This document shows, one piece after another, positions 14,037 through 14,245 of a stretch of 14,245 nt of DNA. Both the position numbers and the translations under genes were made by a program. A model generated the notes under the pieces. It was not told the origin of the DNA, ran no database searches, and saw only the letters and a program-made list of their open reading frames with translations. Every line of letters begins with the position of its first letter. The first letter of the stretch is position 1. Source of the stretch: Chloroflexota bacterium. GTDB lineage: Bacteria; Chloroflexota; Anaerolineae; Promineifilales; Promineifilaceae. Location: positions 1 to 14,245 of the forward strand of contig QQUD01000819.1 in assembly GCA_008501785.1 (NCBI GenBank). The letters run 5' to 3'.

Positions 14037-14052
14037 CAATTCGAGGTGTTTT

Positions 14053-14245
14053 ATGACAGAAGTTTTGACAACCGTTCTTTCATCAAAAACAAAAGAGGTG
14101 AAAATCAATCGTGACAGCGCCACCGTCATTATCGGTGAACGCATCAATCCCACCGGGCGCAAAAAAGTGCTGGCGGCCCTGAAGGAGGGCAACTTCGACA
14201 TTGTGCGTGCAGATGCTCGCAAAAAGGTGGCAGCCGGCGCAACCG
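14053..14245 (+). CDS. Pterin-binding methyltetrahydrofolate:corrinoid methyltransferase-like protein (partial)
   Basis: Sixty-four codons are present before the window ends. After about 24 residues comes VIIGERINPTGRKK, the first strand and loop of the pterin-binding barrel shared by AcsE, MtrH-like and MetH methyltetrahydrofolate enzymes. It continues with LAALKEGNFDIVRADARKKVAAGAT, where the family places its helix and the A(R/L)xQVxAGAxxxD region that would follow. GAGG at 14043-14046, 6 nt before the ATG, is a good ribosome binding site. Such enzymes move a methyl group between methyl-THF and a corrinoid protein. In this locus the likely direction is from methyl-corrinoid to THF, linking the MttB paralogues to the MetF fusion (inference). 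A dihydropteroate synthase is less likely given the GERINPTGR form and the neighbours. Confidence 0.8.
   Translation, partial: MTEVLTTVLSSKTKEVKINRDSATVIIGERINPTGRKKVLAALKEGNFDIVRADARKKVAAGAT

Overview
The window reads as part of a bacterial C1-transfer locus with its own solute-uptake operon. The likely host is a member of Chloroflexota (Anaerolineae/Caldilineae-like). That assignment rests on style, not a marker gene: a Tat-type lipoprotein solute-binding protein with a long charged N-region ending in a SRREFL motif, a MetV-like domain fused to MetF, moderate GC, and dispersed copies of one 8-bp palindrome. No rRNA, tRNA, CRISPR array or transposase was seen.

Layout. (1) 1-816, minus: N-terminal part of a methylaspartate ammonia-lyase-like enolase-superfamily protein, cut by the window edge; its start codon overlaps the start of a divergent small membrane protein (815-1243, plus). 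(2) 1240-8612, minus: one apparent operon, in transcription order a family-5 solute-binding lipoprotein, a DppB-like permease with a periplasmic domain insertion, a DppC-like permease with an extra hydrophobic segment, a fused DppD-DppF ATPase, and a CBS-CBS-ACT protein. Stem-loops lie after the binding-protein gene and after the ATPase gene. (3) 8613-9218: a 606-nt control region divergent to (4) 9219-10664, plus, an MttB-superfamily methyltransferase without in-frame amber. (5) 10665-10771: a compact bidirectional terminator. (6) 10772-12283, minus: a MetV-MetF fusion (methylenetetrahydrofolate reductase). (7) 12284-12585: a divergent control region. (8) 12586-14034, plus: a second MttB-superfamily methyltransferase. 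(9) 14053-14245, plus: the start of a pterin-binding methyltetrahydrofolate:corrinoid methyltransferase-like protein, cut by the window end.

How the genes may work together (inference): the ABC system imports a methylated, probably quaternary-amine or peptide-like solute; one or both MttB paralogues demethylate it onto a corrinoid protein; the pterin-binding methyltransferase passes the methyl group to tetrahydrofolate; and the MetV-MetF fusion oxidises methyl-THF to methylene-THF. The corrinoid protein and its reductive activase are not in the window. The two mttB-like genes share a conserved upstream module (TGACATTTGTCC, about 55 nt, then TGATATATCA followed by an A/T-rich arm). The second element also sits just upstream of the transporter operon, which suggests one regulator controls uptake and catabolism.

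Across the window the octamer ACGGCCGT occurs 14 times, against about 0.2 expected from uniform base composition. It lies in genes of both strands and in three reading frames, so it behaves like a highly iterated palindrome selected or amplified at DNA level.
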